DNA of 64,000 nt from Sphingomonas colocasiae (GCF_019880585.1 NZ_JAINVV010000008.1:610054-674053), one strand, 5' to 3'; counted from the stretch's first letter, positions 53,745-63,522 are shown. Numbers and translations are program-made. The notes: a model not told the origin generated them from the sequence alone.

Positions 53745-54533
53745 TCACGTGCCGGTGAAGACGGCGGGACGCTTTCCGAGAAACGCCGCGATGCCTTCGC
53801 GGTGATCGGCCGTCCGGCCGGCGTCGCGCTGCTGCCGCCGCTCGATCGCCAGCATCTCGTCGAAGCCTGTTTCTGTCGCGCGCCAGCATTGCTGACGGAT
53901 GCCGCGCAGCGCCAGGGTCGGACCGCTCGCCAGATCGGCCGCGATGCGCCACGCCTCCTCCATCAGTGCATCGGCGGGCAGGACGCGGGTGACCAGTCCC
54001 CATTCGAGCGCACGTGCCGCCGGAAGCTTCTCGCCCAGCAGCATCATTTCCATCGCGCGCGTGCGTCCCGCAGCGTGCGCCAGCAGATAGGCTGAACCGC
54101 CATCGGGAACGAGACCGATGCGCCTGAAAGCCTGTAGAAAATAGCTGGTCTCAGCCGCGAGCACGATGTCGCCGGCCAGCGCGATGGAGCAGCCGATCCC
54201 CGCTGCCGCACCGTTCACAGCGGTGACCAGCGGAACGTCGAGGTCACGGATCGTGCGCATCAATGGCGCATAATGCGTGTCCAGCGCGGCCCCGGCGTCA
54301 TAGCCGGGCTGGTGCGGATCGAGATCGGCGCCCAGGTTCGCGCCAGAGCAGAAGCCCCGACCGGCGCCGGTAACGATGATCGCTCGCGCGCCATCGCGCA
54401 CGGCCGCCTCCAGCGCGGCCGTGATCTCCAGCGTCATCGCGAACGAGGCCGCGTTGAGCGTGCCCGGATCATTGAGCGTGATCGTCGCGACCGCACCGTC
54501 ATGGTCGATCCGGATCGTGCGATACGCGGTCAT
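53745..54533 (-). CDS. PaaG-like enoyl-CoA isomerase
   Basis: 262 residues, crotonase fold. FCSGANLGADLD forms the oxyanion hole. GAAAGIGCSIALAGD lacks the first Glu, while FRRIGLVPDGGSAYLL carries the Asp that PaaG-type 1,2-epoxyphenylacetyl-CoA/delta3-delta2-enoyl-CoA isomerases use. It is thus more likely an isomerase than a hydratase. Last gene of the eight-gene minus-strand operon; its start overlaps the kinase stop by 4 nt. Confidence 0.85.
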   Translation of the reverse strand: MTAYRTIRIDHDGAVATITLNDPGTLNAASFAMTLEITAALEAAVRDGARAIIVTGAGRGFCSGANLGADLDPHQPGYDAGAALDTHYAPLMRTIRDLDVPLVTAVNGAAAGIGCSIALAGDIVLAAETSYFLQAFRRIGLVPDGGSAYLLAHAAGRTRAMEMMLLGEKLPAARALEWGLVTRVLPADALMEEAWRIAADLASGPTLALRGIRQQCWRATETGFDEMLAIERRQQRDAGRTADHREGIAAFLGKRPAVFTGT

Positions 54534-55597
54534 ACGGCCTCCGTCTGCTGCCAGGCGAGCGCGGCGAGCGGCTCGAGAGATTTCACCATCTCGGCGGCAT
54601 GGGCCGAGGACGCCGTTCCCCGCACCGCGCGCGCCTTGATGCCGTGGATGATCGCGGCGAGGCGGAACATGTTGAAGGCGATGTAGAAACGGAGATCGGC
54701 GGGCGGAATGTCGTCGCGCCCAGTGCGGCGGCAATAGGCGGCGACATACTCCGCCTCGGACGGAATGTTCGCCGCCGTGAGATCGGTCCCCACGAGTCCC
54801 GCGATCACCATTGGCGGCATGCGGAACATCATCAGGTGATAGCAGAAGTCCGCCAGCGGATGGCCGAGAGTCGATAGTTCCCAATCCAGCACCGCGACAA
54901 TCTTCGGCTCGGTCGGATGGAATACCATGTTGTCGCAGCGAAAATCGCCATGCACGATCCGCGTCTCGTCCCCCGCCGGAATATTGCGCGGCAACCAGTC
55001 GATCAGGCGCTCCAGCATCGGCTCGCGCCCCGCCTCGCCATGGTCGGCTTGGTATTGGCGCGACCAGCGAGAGATCTGCCGATCGAAATAATTGCCCGCC
55101 TTGCCGAAGTCGGCGAGACCGACGGCAGCCGGGTCGAGCGAATGAAGCTGCGCGATCGCCACGTTCATCGCATCGAAATACGCTGGGCGTTCCTCGCGCG
55201 GGACATCGGGGAAAGCTGTGTCCCAGATGATGCGACCTTGCACGCATTCCATCACGTAGAACCAAGTACCGATGACACTATTTTCGGTGCATAGGCCATG
55301 GATATGCGCCGCCGGAAAGCCGGTTGCACCAACCGCGCGGATCACTTTCACTTCGCGCTCGATCGCGTGGGCACCAGCCGCCAGCTTCCCCGGCGGCTTG
55401 CGGCGCATCACGTAATCGCGCCCCGGCGTCGACAGCTTGTAGGTTGGATTGGATTGTCCGCCCTTGAACTGAGTGACGGTAAGCGGCCCGGCATAGCCCT
55501 CGACATTGGCCCGCATCCATTCGTCGAGCCGTACTTCGTCGAAGCGATGCGCGTCGCGCACTGCTGTGGTACCGCTGTTGAGTTCCTGGCTGTCCAT
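54530..55597 (-). CDS. ACAD10/11-kinase-like APH phosphotransferase
   Basis: 355 residues. RIVHGDFRCDNMVF is the catalytic loop and AVLDWELSTLGHPLADFCYHL the metal-binding segment; AVGLADFGKAGNYFDRQISR matches the linker seen in ACAD11 and in the 27488 kinase. By analogy with LvaA/ACAD11 it may phosphorylate a hydroxyacyl-CoA. It sits among three crotonases, and an ACAD11-like dehydrogenase is encoded divergently at 62344. The start at 55597 follows AAAGG at 7 nt. Confidence 0.87.
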   Translation of the reverse strand: MDSQELNSGTTAVRDAHRFDEVRLDEWMRANVEGYAGPLTVTQFKGGQSNPTYKLSTPGRDYVMRRKPPGKLAAGAHAIEREVKVIRAVGATGFPAAHIHGLCTENSVIGTWFYVMECVQGRIIWDTAFPDVPREERPAYFDAMNVAIAQLHSLDPAAVGLADFGKAGNYFDRQISRWSRQYQADHGEAGREPMLERLIDWLPRNIPAGDETRIVHGDFRCDNMVFHPTEPKIVAVLDWELSTLGHPLADFCYHLMMFRMPPMVIAGLVGTDLTAANIPSEAEYVAAYCRRTGRDDIPPADLRFYIAFNMFRLAAIIHGIKARAVRGTASSAHAAEMVKSLEPLAALAWQQTEAV

Positions 55598-55611
55598 GGT
55601 CCGGCCTTTGT

Positions 55612-56412
55612 TCAGCACGCGGTGAAATTGGGCGAGCGTTTCTCCAGAAAGGCGCTGACCGCCTCTCCATGATCGGCGGTGGTCGTGAGCATCACCTGCT
55701 GGCGATCCTCAAGAGCGACCGCCGCCTCGAACCCCGGCGCATCGATATTCACGTTGAGCACATCCTTGGTCAGGCTGAGCGCAAGCGGCGCGACTGCCAG
55801 CATCTCTCGCGCCAGTGACAGACCGGTCTCGAGCAGGGCCTCGGGCTCGACCACGTCGCTGAGCAGCCCCAGCCGCAGTGCGCGTTCCGCATTCAGGAAA
55901 CGGCCGGTCAGCAACAGCTCCGACGCGATCGACGATCCCACCAGCCGGGGCAGGAAATAGCTGCTGCCGATATCGCATCCGCCCAGACCCACCTTGATAT
56001 AGGCGGCATTCATGCGCAGATCGGGCGTGCCGAACCGCACATCCGACCCCAGCATCAGCGAAAAGCCGCCCCCCGCAGCCGCACCATGGCCCAGCACGAT
56101 CACCGGTTGGGGGCAGGCGCGCATAAGGCGGATAATGTTCACGATCCGCCGCTGCATGCGCAACGAGTCGACGATCGAGGGTTCCGCGATCTCGTCTTTC
56201 CACCCCTTGAGGTTCACCCCTGCGCAAAAATGCTTTCCGTTCGCACGGAGCAGCACCACGCGAATATCCTGCCGGTCGCACAGATTCTGGAAGCAGCGGG
56301 TCAACGCCTCGATCAGCGGCACGTCCAACGCGTTGAACGAGTCTGCGCGGTCGAGCGTCACGATCCGGATCGCGCCTTCGTCTTCGACGATCAGGCCGGG
56401 ATAGGTCATCAT
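55612..56412 (-). CDS. Enoyl-CoA hydratase/isomerase family protein
   Basis: 266 residues. HFCAGVNLKGW is the oxyanion region. GAAAGGGFSLMLGSD and YIKVGLGGCDIGSSYFL lack both hydratase Glu residues but keep an Asp in the isomerase position. This suggests isomerase, C-C hydrolase or other crotonase chemistry. The ATGATG start at 56412 is preferred; extension to 56505 would overlap the preceding crotonase gene. Middle of the minus-strand beta-oxidation operon. Confidence 0.85.
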   Translation of the reverse strand: MMTYPGLIVEDEGAIRIVTLDRADSFNALDVPLIEALTRCFQNLCDRQDIRVVLLRANGKHFCAGVNLKGWKDEIAEPSIVDSLRMQRRIVNIIRLMRACPQPVIVLGHGAAAGGGFSLMLGSDVRFGTPDLRMNAAYIKVGLGGCDIGSSYFLPRLVGSSIASELLLTGRFLNAERALRLGLLSDVVEPEALLETGLSLAREMLAVAPLALSLTKDVLNVNIDAPGFEAAVALEDRQQVMLTTTADHGEAVSAFLEKRSPNFTAC

Positions 56413-56425
56413 GTCTGCCACGACT

Positions 56426-57217
56426 TCAACGCCCCATCCAGTTAGGTTCGCGCTTTTCGAGAAAAGCGAGCGGCCCTTCGCGCGCATCATCGCTGGAAAA
56501 GACAAGCGCCTCCGCCGCCTTTGACCGCTCCCAATAGGCGATCTCGTCCAGATCGGGCACGTCGCGCGCGATCGCGAGGCTTTCGCGTACCGCCAGCGGC
56601 GCGTTCACCGCGATCGCCGCAGCCAGATCAAGCGCGGCATCGATCAGCGCATCCTGTGGCACCAGCCGATTGACCATCCCAAGCTGATAGGCGCGATCGG
56701 CTCCGATCGGATCGCCTGTGGCGACCAGTTCAAGCGCGATGTTGCGTGGCAGGACGCGCTGGAGACGCAACGGCCCCGCCGCCGCCGCGAACAATCCGCG
56801 CTTCACCTCGGGCAGCGCGAAGCGCGCCGCTTCCGACGCGACGATCATGTCGCACGCCAAGACGAGCTCGCAGCCGCCCGCAAAGGCCGCGCCGCCCACC
56901 GCCGCGATCCAGGGCTTGATCCGTTTCGCGCGCACCAGCCCGCCGAAACCGCCCGCTTCAGTCGACAGTGCCGCCGCATTCCCGCGGGAGATTTCCGCCA
57001 GATCGGCACCGGCGCAGAACACTTTATCGTGCGACGAGGCCAAGACCACCGCGCGGACCGCATCGTCCGCCTCTGTCTGCCTGACGAGTCCTTCAATTGC
57101 GCTCGCGATCGCTCCGTTGATGGCGTTGCGCTGTGCCGGACGATTGAGCGTGATCAGAGCGACGTGCCCACGCATCTCCAACAGCACCTCGGGCGCCTCA
57201 GTGTCTCCTTCTGACAT
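56426..57217 (-). CDS. Enoyl-CoA hydratase
   Basis: 263 residues. VFCAGADLAEISRGN is the oxyanion segment. Both catalytic Glu residues are present, in AFAGGCELVLACD and FALPEVKRGLFAAAAG, unlike the other three crotonases here. It is therefore the best candidate for the true (S)-specific hydratase of this operon, acting between the ACADs at 61-63 kb and the HSD10-like dehydrogenase. AGGACGAGG lies before the ATG. Confidence 0.88.
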   Translation of the reverse strand: MSEGDTEAPEVLLEMRGHVALITLNRPAQRNAINGAIASAIEGLVRQTEADDAVRAVVLASSHDKVFCAGADLAEISRGNAAALSTEAGGFGGLVRAKRIKPWIAAVGGAAFAGGCELVLACDMIVASEAARFALPEVKRGLFAAAAGPLRLQRVLPRNIALELVATGDPIGADRAYQLGMVNRLVPQDALIDAALDLAAAIAVNAPLAVRESLAIARDVPDLDEIAYWERSKAAEALVFSSDDAREGPLAFLEKREPNWMGR

Positions 57218-57250
57218 ATCCTCGTCCTTTCGAGTCTGATGCCCTGCGCG

Positions 57251-58069
57251 TCAGCGCGGGTATTTGGTGCGCGACGTGTCGGTCGGCTGGATCCAGTGCT
57301 GATCGATGCGCAGGCGGATCCCCGTGATGAAATCACGCCATGCCGGCGTACCGCGGTTCATCGCCTGGAGTTTTGCCCGCACCGATGCCCGGGCCTCACC
57401 CCGCGTCGCCCCTGCGACATGAGTGAGGACGCTGCAGGCGGTCACATCGACCAGTTGGTCTTCCGCCAGCGCGCCCAAGCCCCATTGATGCACCTTGGCG
57501 AATTGCAGGTCCGACAGGTCAACCGCCATCTGCTCGGGATCGATGCCGCGTTCGAGTTGGCGGCGCGAGCGCACCTGGCGCAGCCACGCAAACCATTGCC
57601 GCCGGCCGATGTCGAGCAGCACGCGCCGGATCTGGGGATCGAGGGTCGGCGAGAAGTAGAGTGCTGTGACCGCGCGGAGATAATTCGGAATCTGCAGGTT
57701 GCGCAGGGTCGCCGCCATGACGCGTTCCAGCGCGCCATCGAAGCTGTCCTCGTCCGAGACGAAAGTCATCGATTGATGGAACGCTTCGAAATAATCCCTG
57801 ATCGCCAGGGCGATCACCGCCTCCTTGCCGCCAAAGGCGTTGTAGACGGTGCGCGAAGACACTTCGGCGCGACGGCACAGTTCGCGGATGTTGAAATCAT
57901 CCATCCGCCCCTCGCCGATCATTCTCCGTGCTTCGCGGAGGATGCGGCGGCGGCGTTCGAACATCGCCGGGCTGCTGTTCGTCATCGTGCCGAGCGCGAA
58001 CAGGGCGTCGTCATCCATTCCCGTTTCCGACGGACGTCCCGCCTCCTGCCCTGACACGCCGGCGCTCAT
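57251..58069 (-). CDS. TetR-family regulator within beta-oxidation operon
   Basis: 272 residues. After a ~45-residue N-terminal extension the helix-turn-helix reads IRELCRRAEVSSRTVYNAFGGKEAVI, followed by a helical effector domain (FEAFHQSMTF onward). It lies between the thiolase and hydratase genes in the same transcript, the arrangement of an autoregulated catabolic repressor. The inverted repeat at 60979-60999 in the operon's promoter region is a candidate site. Met at 58018 (MDDDALF) is an alternative start. Confidence 0.86.
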   Translation of the reverse strand: MSAGVSGQEAGRPSETGMDDDALFALGTMTNSSPAMFERRRRILREARRMIGEGRMDDFNIRELCRRAEVSSRTVYNAFGGKEAVIALAIRDYFEAFHQSMTFVSDEDSFDGALERVMAATLRNLQIPNYLRAVTALYFSPTLDPQIRRVLLDIGRRQWFAWLRQVRSRRQLERGIDPEQMAVDLSDLQFAKVHQWGLGALAEDQLVDVTACSVLTHVAGATRGEARASVRAKLQAMNRGTPAWRDFITGIRLRIDQHWIQPTDTSRTKYPR

Positions 58070-58071
58070 GC

Positions 58072-59244
58072 CTACAGTCGCTCGACGATAGTGACGTTGG
58101 CGATCCCGCCGCCTTCGCACATGGTCTGCAGACCATAGCGCAGCCCGCGCGCGCGAAGCGCATGCACCAGTGTCGCCATAAGCTTGGTGCCGCTGGCGCC
58201 GAGCGGATGGCCAAGCGCGATCGCGCCGCCATTGACATTCAGCCGCGCCGGATCGCCGCCGATCTCGCGCAGCCACGCCAGCGGGACCGGAGCGAACGCC
58301 TCGTTCACCTCATACAGATCGATATCGCCGATCGACATACCCGCCCGTGCGAGCGCGTGCCGTGTCGCCGGGATCGGCTCCTCCAGCATGATCACCGGGT
58401 CGCCGGCCGTGACGGTCAGATTATGGATGCGTGCCAAGGGGGTCAGGCCATGCGTCTTCAACGCCCGCTCGTTCACGATCAGTACGCCCGAAGCGCCGTC
58501 ACAAATCTGGCTGGCGTTGGCGGCGGTGATGACACCGCCTTCTTCCAGCGTCTTGACCGATCCGATGGCCTCCAGCGTGGCGTCGTAACGGATACCCTCG
58601 TCACGGACATGGAGCTGTGTCCCCTCAGAGGTCTCGACTTCCAATGGTACGATCTCGGCATCGAACGCCCCGGCTTCGGTGGCCGCGGCGGCACGCCTGT
58701 GGCTTTCGAGCGCATAACGGTCGAGCGTCTCGCGCGAGAAACCATATTTGTCGGCGATCATTTGTGCACCGCGAAACTGGCTGAACTCCTTCACGCCATA
58801 GCGATCCTTCACCGTCTGGCTGATCGGCCCACTACCGAGACCCGCCTGGGCGTAGAGCGCAATGGTGGAGAACATCGGCGCCCGCGTCATACTTTCCACG
58901 CCGCTCGCGATCACCATGTCCTGCGTGCCGCTCATCACCGCCTGCGCCGCGAACTGGATAGCCTGTTGCGAGGATCCGCACTGGCGATCGATCGTGACAG
59001 CCGGCACCGATTGCGGCAACTTCGACGCCAGCACGGCGTTACGGCCAAGTGCGGTCGACTGTTCGCCGCCCTGCGTCACGCACCCCATCACAACGTCATC
59101 GATCGCCGCCGGATCGACGCCGGTGCGATCGACCAGTGCGTTCAAGACCTGCGCCGCGAGATCATTGGGGTGCCATCCGGCCGCCTTGCCGTTGCGGCGA
59201 CCGCCGGCAGTGCGGACGGCTTCTACGATATAAGCTTCTGCCAC
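58072..59244 (-). CDS. Thiolase (acetyl-CoA acyltransferase)
   Basis: 390 residues with a GTG start. Nucleophile Cys89 (DRQCGSSQQAI), His346 (IALGHPLGASG) and Cys376 (TMCEGGGIAN) form the complete thiolase triad, and NEAFA is present. It should perform the thiolytic last step of beta-oxidation, releasing acetyl-CoA or propionyl-CoA. It is the only thiolase in the window. Two bp separate it from the TetR gene. Confidence 0.93.
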   Translation of the reverse strand: MAEAYIVEAVRTAGGRRNGKAAGWHPNDLAAQVLNALVDRTGVDPAAIDDVVMGCVTQGGEQSTALGRNAVLASKLPQSVPAVTIDRQCGSSQQAIQFAAQAVMSGTQDMVIASGVESMTRAPMFSTIALYAQAGLGSGPISQTVKDRYGVKEFSQFRGAQMIADKYGFSRETLDRYALESHRRAAAATEAGAFDAEIVPLEVETSEGTQLHVRDEGIRYDATLEAIGSVKTLEEGGVITAANASQICDGASGVLIVNERALKTHGLTPLARIHNLTVTAGDPVIMLEEPIPATRHALARAGMSIGDIDLYEVNEAFAPVPLAWLREIGGDPARLNVNGGAIALGHPLGASGTKLMATLVHALRARGLRYGLQTMCEGGGIANVTIVERL

Positions 59245-59268
59245 GTGTTTTCTCCAGTCTCTATCTTT

Positions 59269-60030
59269 TCAGCGCGGCGTCATACGGATCGCGCCGTCGA
59301 GGCGGATCGTCTCACCGTTCAGCATCGGGTTGGCAATGATCGCATCGACCATCGCGGCATATTCGTCGGGATGCCCCAGCCGGCTGGGGAATGGCACCTG
59401 CGCGCCCAGCGAATCCTGCGCTTCCTGCGGCAGGCTTGCGAGCAGCGGGGTCAGAAACAGGCCCGGCGCGATCGTGACGACGCGGATTGCCGACTGGGCG
59501 AATTCTCGGGCCAGCGGCAACGTCATACCGACGATCCCCGCCTTCGACGCACCATAGGCAGGTTGACCGATCTGGCCATCGAACGCCGCGACGCTCGCCG
59601 TGTTGACGATCACCCCGCGCTCCTCGCCGACGGGATCGAGTGCCATCGCGCGCGCCGCGAATTTCGACGCCACATTGAAACTCCCGATCAGGTTGACGGT
59701 AACGATCCTGGTGAAGTCGGCCAGCGACTGCGGGTTGCCGTGACGGTCGACTGCCTTGGCGGGCGGGCCGATCCCTGCGCAATTGACCAGGATGCGCGCC
59801 TTGCCATTTACCGCTTCGGCTTCGTCAAGCGCCGCGGCGACGCCGTCCTCATCGGCCACGTTCACCTTGACGAACACACCGCCGATTTCACTGGCGAACG
59901 CCATACCCAGCGCCTCATTGAGATCGAACAGCGCGACCCTCGCCCCCTTCGACGCGAGCAGGCGCGCGGTCGCCGCGCCAAGGCCTGACGCACCGCCGGT
60001 GACGATCGCCGCCGTATCTTGCAGATTCAT
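59269..60030 (-). CDS. HSD10-like 3-hydroxyacyl-CoA dehydrogenase (SDR)
   Basis: 253 residues. [44 protein letters not shown] with [32 protein letters not shown] and [11 protein letters not shown] follow human 17-beta-HSD10 block for block. HSD10 oxidises short and branched 3-hydroxyacyl-CoAs and steroid alcohols with NAD. This gives the third step of the beta-oxidation set encoded in this operon. GAGGAGATG precedes the ATG. Assignment is strong. Confidence 0.92.
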   Translation of the reverse strand: MNLQDTAAIVTGGASGLGAATARLLASKGARVALFDLNEALGMAFASEIGGVFVKVNVADEDGVAAALDEAEAVNGKARILVNCAGIGPPAKAVDRHGNPQSLADFTRIVTVNLIGSFNVASKFAARAMALDPVGEERGVIVNTASVAAFDGQIGQPAYGASKAGIVGMTLPLAREFAQSAIRVVTIAPGLFLTPLLASLPQEAQDSLGAQVPFPSRLGHPDEYAAMVDAIIANPMLNGETIRLDGAIRMTPR

Positions 60031-60042
60031 ATCATCTCCTCA

Positions 60043-60939
60043 TCATGACTTGGCCGTGCGCGAGGCCCGATCGGCAGTATCGGTGCGCCGGATCGACTCC
60101 CGCGCCTCGTGCCACTGTTCATCGGTCCAGGTGCGCATGCTGGAGAAATTCCCGCCGGTGGCCTGATATTCAGCACCATCGATCGCGATCACCTGCCCGT
60201 TCACATAGGTCGAGCCGGGATGCAGCAGATACACGGCGAGATTGGCGAGTTCGGGCATGCGACCGACGCGGTTCATCGGATTTTCGGGACGCGCGCCGCT
60301 AATATCCTCACCGGGCATCAGCCTCGCGGCCATCCCCTCCGTGGGGAAGATGCCGGGCGCGATCGCGTTGAAACGGATACCGCGGCCACCCCATTCAACC
60401 GCCAAGCTTTGCGTCATCGCGGCGAGGCCGGTCTTCGACATAGCGGACGGCACCACGAAGGGCGATCCGTTCCACACCCAGGTGGTGAGGATAGACAGGA
60501 CCGACGCCCGCTCGCCCGCGGCCAGCCAGCGCTTGCCGCAACCGAGAGTCACGAGGAACGAGCCACGAAACACGATGCTGGCGATGGCGTCAAAACCACG
60601 GGACGACAGATCCTCGGTTCGGCTGACGAAATTGCCGGCGGCATTGTTGACCAGACCCGTCGGGGCTCCGCCCTCCCATGCCTGATCGAGCATCGCCTCG
60701 ATCGCGCTTTCGTCGCGAATATCGCAAGCAACCGGCATGACCCGGCCCGGGTGCATGGCCATGATTTCCGCAGCTGTCGCTTCGAGCATGCCCAGCCGCC
60801 GCCCGGCAATCACGACATCGCCGCCCAGCGCCGCGATCGCCTCCGCCATGACCCGCCCAAGGCCCGAGCCGCCACCGGTGACGAGAACCTTCTGCCCCCG
60901 CATCAGGTCCCCCCGGAACATCTGGTCGCTTTCCGCCAT
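60043..60939 (-). CDS. DECR1-like 2,4-dienoyl-CoA reductase (SDR)
   Basis: 298 residues. NNAAGNFVSRTEDLS, GSPFVVPSAMSKTGLAAMT and SLAVEWGGRGIRFNAIAPG match mitochondrial 2,4-dienoyl-CoA reductase. As in that family the usual SDR Tyr is replaced (SAMSK) while Lys is kept. Expected reaction: NADPH-dependent reduction of 2,4-dienoyl-CoA during breakdown of unsaturated acyl chains. First gene of the eight-gene minus operon, divergent from the ACAD pair. Confidence 0.88.
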   Translation of the reverse strand: MAESDQMFRGDLMRGQKVLVTGGGSGLGRVMAEAIAALGGDVVIAGRRLGMLEATAAEIMAMHPGRVMPVACDIRDESAIEAMLDQAWEGGAPTGLVNNAAGNFVSRTEDLSSRGFDAIASIVFRGSFLVTLGCGKRWLAAGERASVLSILTTWVWNGSPFVVPSAMSKTGLAAMTQSLAVEWGGRGIRFNAIAPGIFPTEGMAARLMPGEDISGARPENPMNRVGRMPELANLAVYLLHPGSTYVNGQVIAIDGAEYQATGGNFSSMRTWTDEQWHEARESIRRTDTADRASRTAKS

Positions 60940-60978
60940 TGCCCTTCCCGTTCGGCCTCACATCCTACAACGATTCGC

Positions 60979-60999
60979 TATCTTGTTTTCCACAAGATA
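60979..60999. promoter_or_regulatory. 8-bp inverted repeat, candidate TetR operator
   Basis: TATCTTGT and ACAAGATA are perfect arms around TTTCC. It is 40 bp upstream of the dienoyl-CoA reductase start in the divergent region to 61184, and is a different sequence class from the window-wide palindrome. Confidence 0.5.
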
Positions 61000-61131
61000 A
61001 CAACACGTAGTAGATATTTGAAAAGCACTTATCACTTATGTCATTGTTTTTACGTTGTTTTTTGAGAAAATTTACTGCCAGCCCCCTACCATCCTTGTAA
61101 AACTCTTGCCGCATCAAGGCTCATTGGATTA

Positions 61132-61147
61132 TGGAACAAATGCTTTA
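61132..61147. promoter_or_regulatory. Palindromic operator candidate
   Basis: TGGAACAAATGCTTTA scores 12 of 14. It is 36 bp upstream of the ACAD start at 61184. Confidence 0.5.
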
Positions 61148-61183
61148 ACTCGTCCGAAGGGATGAGCAAGGGGAGATGCCAGA

Positions 61184-62347
61184 ATGACCGTCCTGAACGT
61201 GCCCGTCCCCACTTATATGGCGGACGAGGAATTCAATTTGTTCGGAGACAGCGTCGGCAAGTTTCTGGACGAACACGCATCGCCCGAGACGGTCGCGGGC
61301 TTCCGGGAGCAAGGCATCGTGCCGCGCGCTTTTTGGGAGAAGGCGGCCAAGGCGGGGCTGCTCGCGCTTTCCACCCCGGCCGAATATGGCGGCATGGGCG
61401 GCGATTTCCGGCATGAAGTGGTGTTGATGCATGAGATCGGCTGGCGCGGCTTCGAAGGCTGGGATGTCACACTGCACAACGCGATCGTGGCACCGTATAT
61501 CGAGGCTTATGGCTCCGAGGAGCAGAAGCGCTACTGGCTGCCGCGCATGGCGAGTGGGGAGACGATCTCCGCGATCGCCATGACCGAGCCGGGCACCGGA
61601 TCCGACCTTCAGGCGGTGAGGACCACCGCAAAGCGCGACGGCAACCACTACCTGATCAACGGTCAGAAGACGTTCATCACCAACGGCCAGAACGCCGATC
61701 TGATCCTGCTGGTCACCAAGACCGATCCAGACGCCGGGGCCAAGGGCGTCTCGCTGATCCTGATCGACACCAGCGACGCCGAGGGTTTTGAGCGCGGCCG
61801 CAATTTGGACAAGATGGGCCGGGACTCGTCCGACACGTCGGAGCTGTTCTTCAACGACGTCCGCGTTCCCACCGCCAATCTGCTCGGCCCGATCGAAGGC
61901 CAGGGCTTTTTCCAACTGATGGAAAAGCTGCCGCAGGAGCGGCTGCTGCTCGCAGTCCAGTGCATGGCCTCGATCGAGTTCGTGCTCAAGATTACGCTGG
62001 ACTACGTCAAGGAGCGCCGCGCCTTCGGCAAGGCGGTGATCGATTTCCAGAACACGCAGTTCAGACTGGCGGAACTCAAGACCGAGGCCACCATAGGCCG
62101 CGTATTCGTCGATCACTGCGTCGGCCTGCACCTGGAAGGCAAACTCGACAGCGCCACTGCATCGATGGCGAAATATTGGATTTCCGACCTGCTGGGCAAG
62201 ATCACCGACGAGTGCCTGCAGTTCTTCGGCGGCTACGGCTTCATGAACGAATATCCGATTACCCAGGCTTACAAGGACGCGCGCGTGACCCGCATCTACG
62301 GCGGCACGAACGAGATCATGAAATTGCTGATCGCACGCACGCTGTGA
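61184..62347 (+). CDS. Acyl-CoA dehydrogenase
   Basis: 387 residues, canonical. STPAEYGGMGGDFRHEVV, IAMTEPGTGSDLQAVRT, LINGQKTFITNGQNAD, ERRAFGKAVIDFQNTQF and [18 protein letters not shown] include the C-terminal Glu. It resembles the ACAD at 43373. GGGGAG sits upstream of the ATG. The next ACAD overlaps its stop (GTGA) and etfB follows, so electron transfer to ETF is clearly intended. Divergent from the dienoyl-CoA reductase operon that supplies later steps. Confidence 0.92.
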   Translation: MTVLNVPVPTYMADEEFNLFGDSVGKFLDEHASPETVAGFREQGIVPRAFWEKAAKAGLLALSTPAEYGGMGGDFRHEVVLMHEIGWRGFEGWDVTLHNAIVAPYIEAYGSEEQKRYWLPRMASGETISAIAMTEPGTGSDLQAVRTTAKRDGNHYLINGQKTFITNGQNADLILLVTKTDPDAGAKGVSLILIDTSDAEGFERGRNLDKMGRDSSDTSELFFNDVRVPTANLLGPIEGQGFFQLMEKLPQERLLLAVQCMASIEFVLKITLDYVKERRAFGKAVIDFQNTQFRLAELKTEATIGRVFVDHCVGLHLEGKLDSATASMAKYWISDLLGKITDECLQFFGGYGFMNEYPITQAYKDARVTRIYGGTNEIMKLLIARTL

Positions 62348-63522
62348 CCGCCGCCGTCTCCATTCCCGGCCGGGCCGAGGCGATCGCTGCCAGGGTCGAA
62401 CGCTTCGTCCGCGATGTCGTCGCGCCTTACGAAGGCGATCCGCGCTGTAGCGGACATGGACCGGACGACTCGCTGGTCGCGGAGTTGCGCGGCTTTGCGC
62501 GCGGAGCCGGCGTGCTGACGCCGCATATCCTGCCCGATGGTTCGCACCTGAGTCAGCGCGAGACGGCCACGGTGCTGCGCGCATCAGGCCTCTCGCCGCT
62601 TGGCCCAATCGCGTGCAACACCGCCTCGCCAGACGAGGGCAACATGTATCTGATCGGCAAGGTCGGCAGCGCGGCGCTGAAGGAACGGTTTCTCAAGCCA
62701 CTGGTGGACGGCAGTGCGCGATCGGCCTTCTTCATGACCGAACCGGCGGAGGATGACGGCGCGGGTTCGGACCCGTCGATGATGAAGACGACTTGCCGGC
62801 AGGATGGCAATCATTGGGTGATCGACGGACGCAAGACCTTTATCACCGGTGCGCAAGGCGCGAAAGTCGGCATCGTGATGGCGAAGTCCGAGGACGGTGC
62901 CTGTATGTTTCTGGTCGATCTGCCCGATCCGGCGATCCGGATCGAGCGGGTTCTGGACACGATCGACAGTTCGATGCCGGGCGGCCATGCCGTTATCTCC
63001 ATCGACGGGCTGCGCGTGCCAGCGGACCAGATGCTCGGCCATTCGGGCGAGGGGTTCAAATATGCGCAGATCCGCCTGTCCCCGGCGCGCCTCTCGCACT
63101 GCATGCGCTGGCTGGGCGCATGCACCCGCGCGCACGAGATCGCCGTGGATTATGCCTGCCGCCGCACGGCATTCGGCAAGCCGCTGATCGACCATGAGGG
63201 CGTGGGCTTCCAGCTCGCCGAAAACCTGATCGACCTGCGTCAATGCGCACTGATCATCGACTGGTGCGCGGACATTCTCGATGCAGGGCATCTCGGCGTT
63301 CCTGAAAGCTCCATGGCGAAGGTCGCAGTGTCGGAGGCGTTGATGCGCGTCGCTGATCGCTGCGTGCAGGTGATGGGCGGCACCGGCGTCAGCGGGGATA
63401 CGATCGTCGAGCAGGTGTTCTGCGAGATTCGGGCTTTCCGCATCTATGACGGCCCGACCGAGGTCCACAAATGGAGCCTCGCCAAAAAGATCAAACGCGA
63501 CTGGAAGGAAGCGAACGCATGA
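62344..63522 (+). CDS. ACAD10/11-type acyl-CoA dehydrogenase
   Basis: 392 residues with a GTG start. [66 protein letters not shown] and [20 protein letters not shown] are ACAD11-like, with DGPTEVH shared with the enzyme at 21007. It probably acts on hydroxy- or phosphoacyl-CoA prepared by the kinase at 54530. It overlaps the preceding ACAD stop and the following etfB start by 4 nt each. Confidence 0.88.
   Translation: MTAAVSIPGRAEAIAARVERFVRDVVAPYEGDPRCSGHGPDDSLVAELRGFARGAGVLTPHILPDGSHLSQRETATVLRASGLSPLGPIACNTASPDEGNMYLIGKVGSAALKERFLKPLVDGSARSAFFMTEPAEDDGAGSDPSMMKTTCRQDGNHWVIDGRKTFITGAQGAKVGIVMAKSEDGACMFLVDLPDPAIRIERVLDTIDSSMPGGHAVISIDGLRVPADQMLGHSGEGFKYAQIRLSPARLSHCMRWLGACTRAHEIAVDYACRRTAFGKPLIDHEGVGFQLAENLIDLRQCALIIDWCADILDAGHLGVPESSMAKVAVSEALMRVADRCVQVMGGTGVSGDTIVEQVFCEIRAFRIYDGPTEVHKWSLAKKIKRDWKEANA

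Noticed and set aside
53745..55265. 506-residue fusion reading of the crotonase
   Set aside because: Residues upstream of the Met at 54533 overlap the kinase gene in another frame and carry no domain; a normal 262-residue crotonase starts at 54533.
57928..59988. 686-codon plus-strand open frame
   Set aside because: Opposite-strand shadow of the TetR, thiolase and HSD10-like genes; composition is typical of antisense GC-rich frames.
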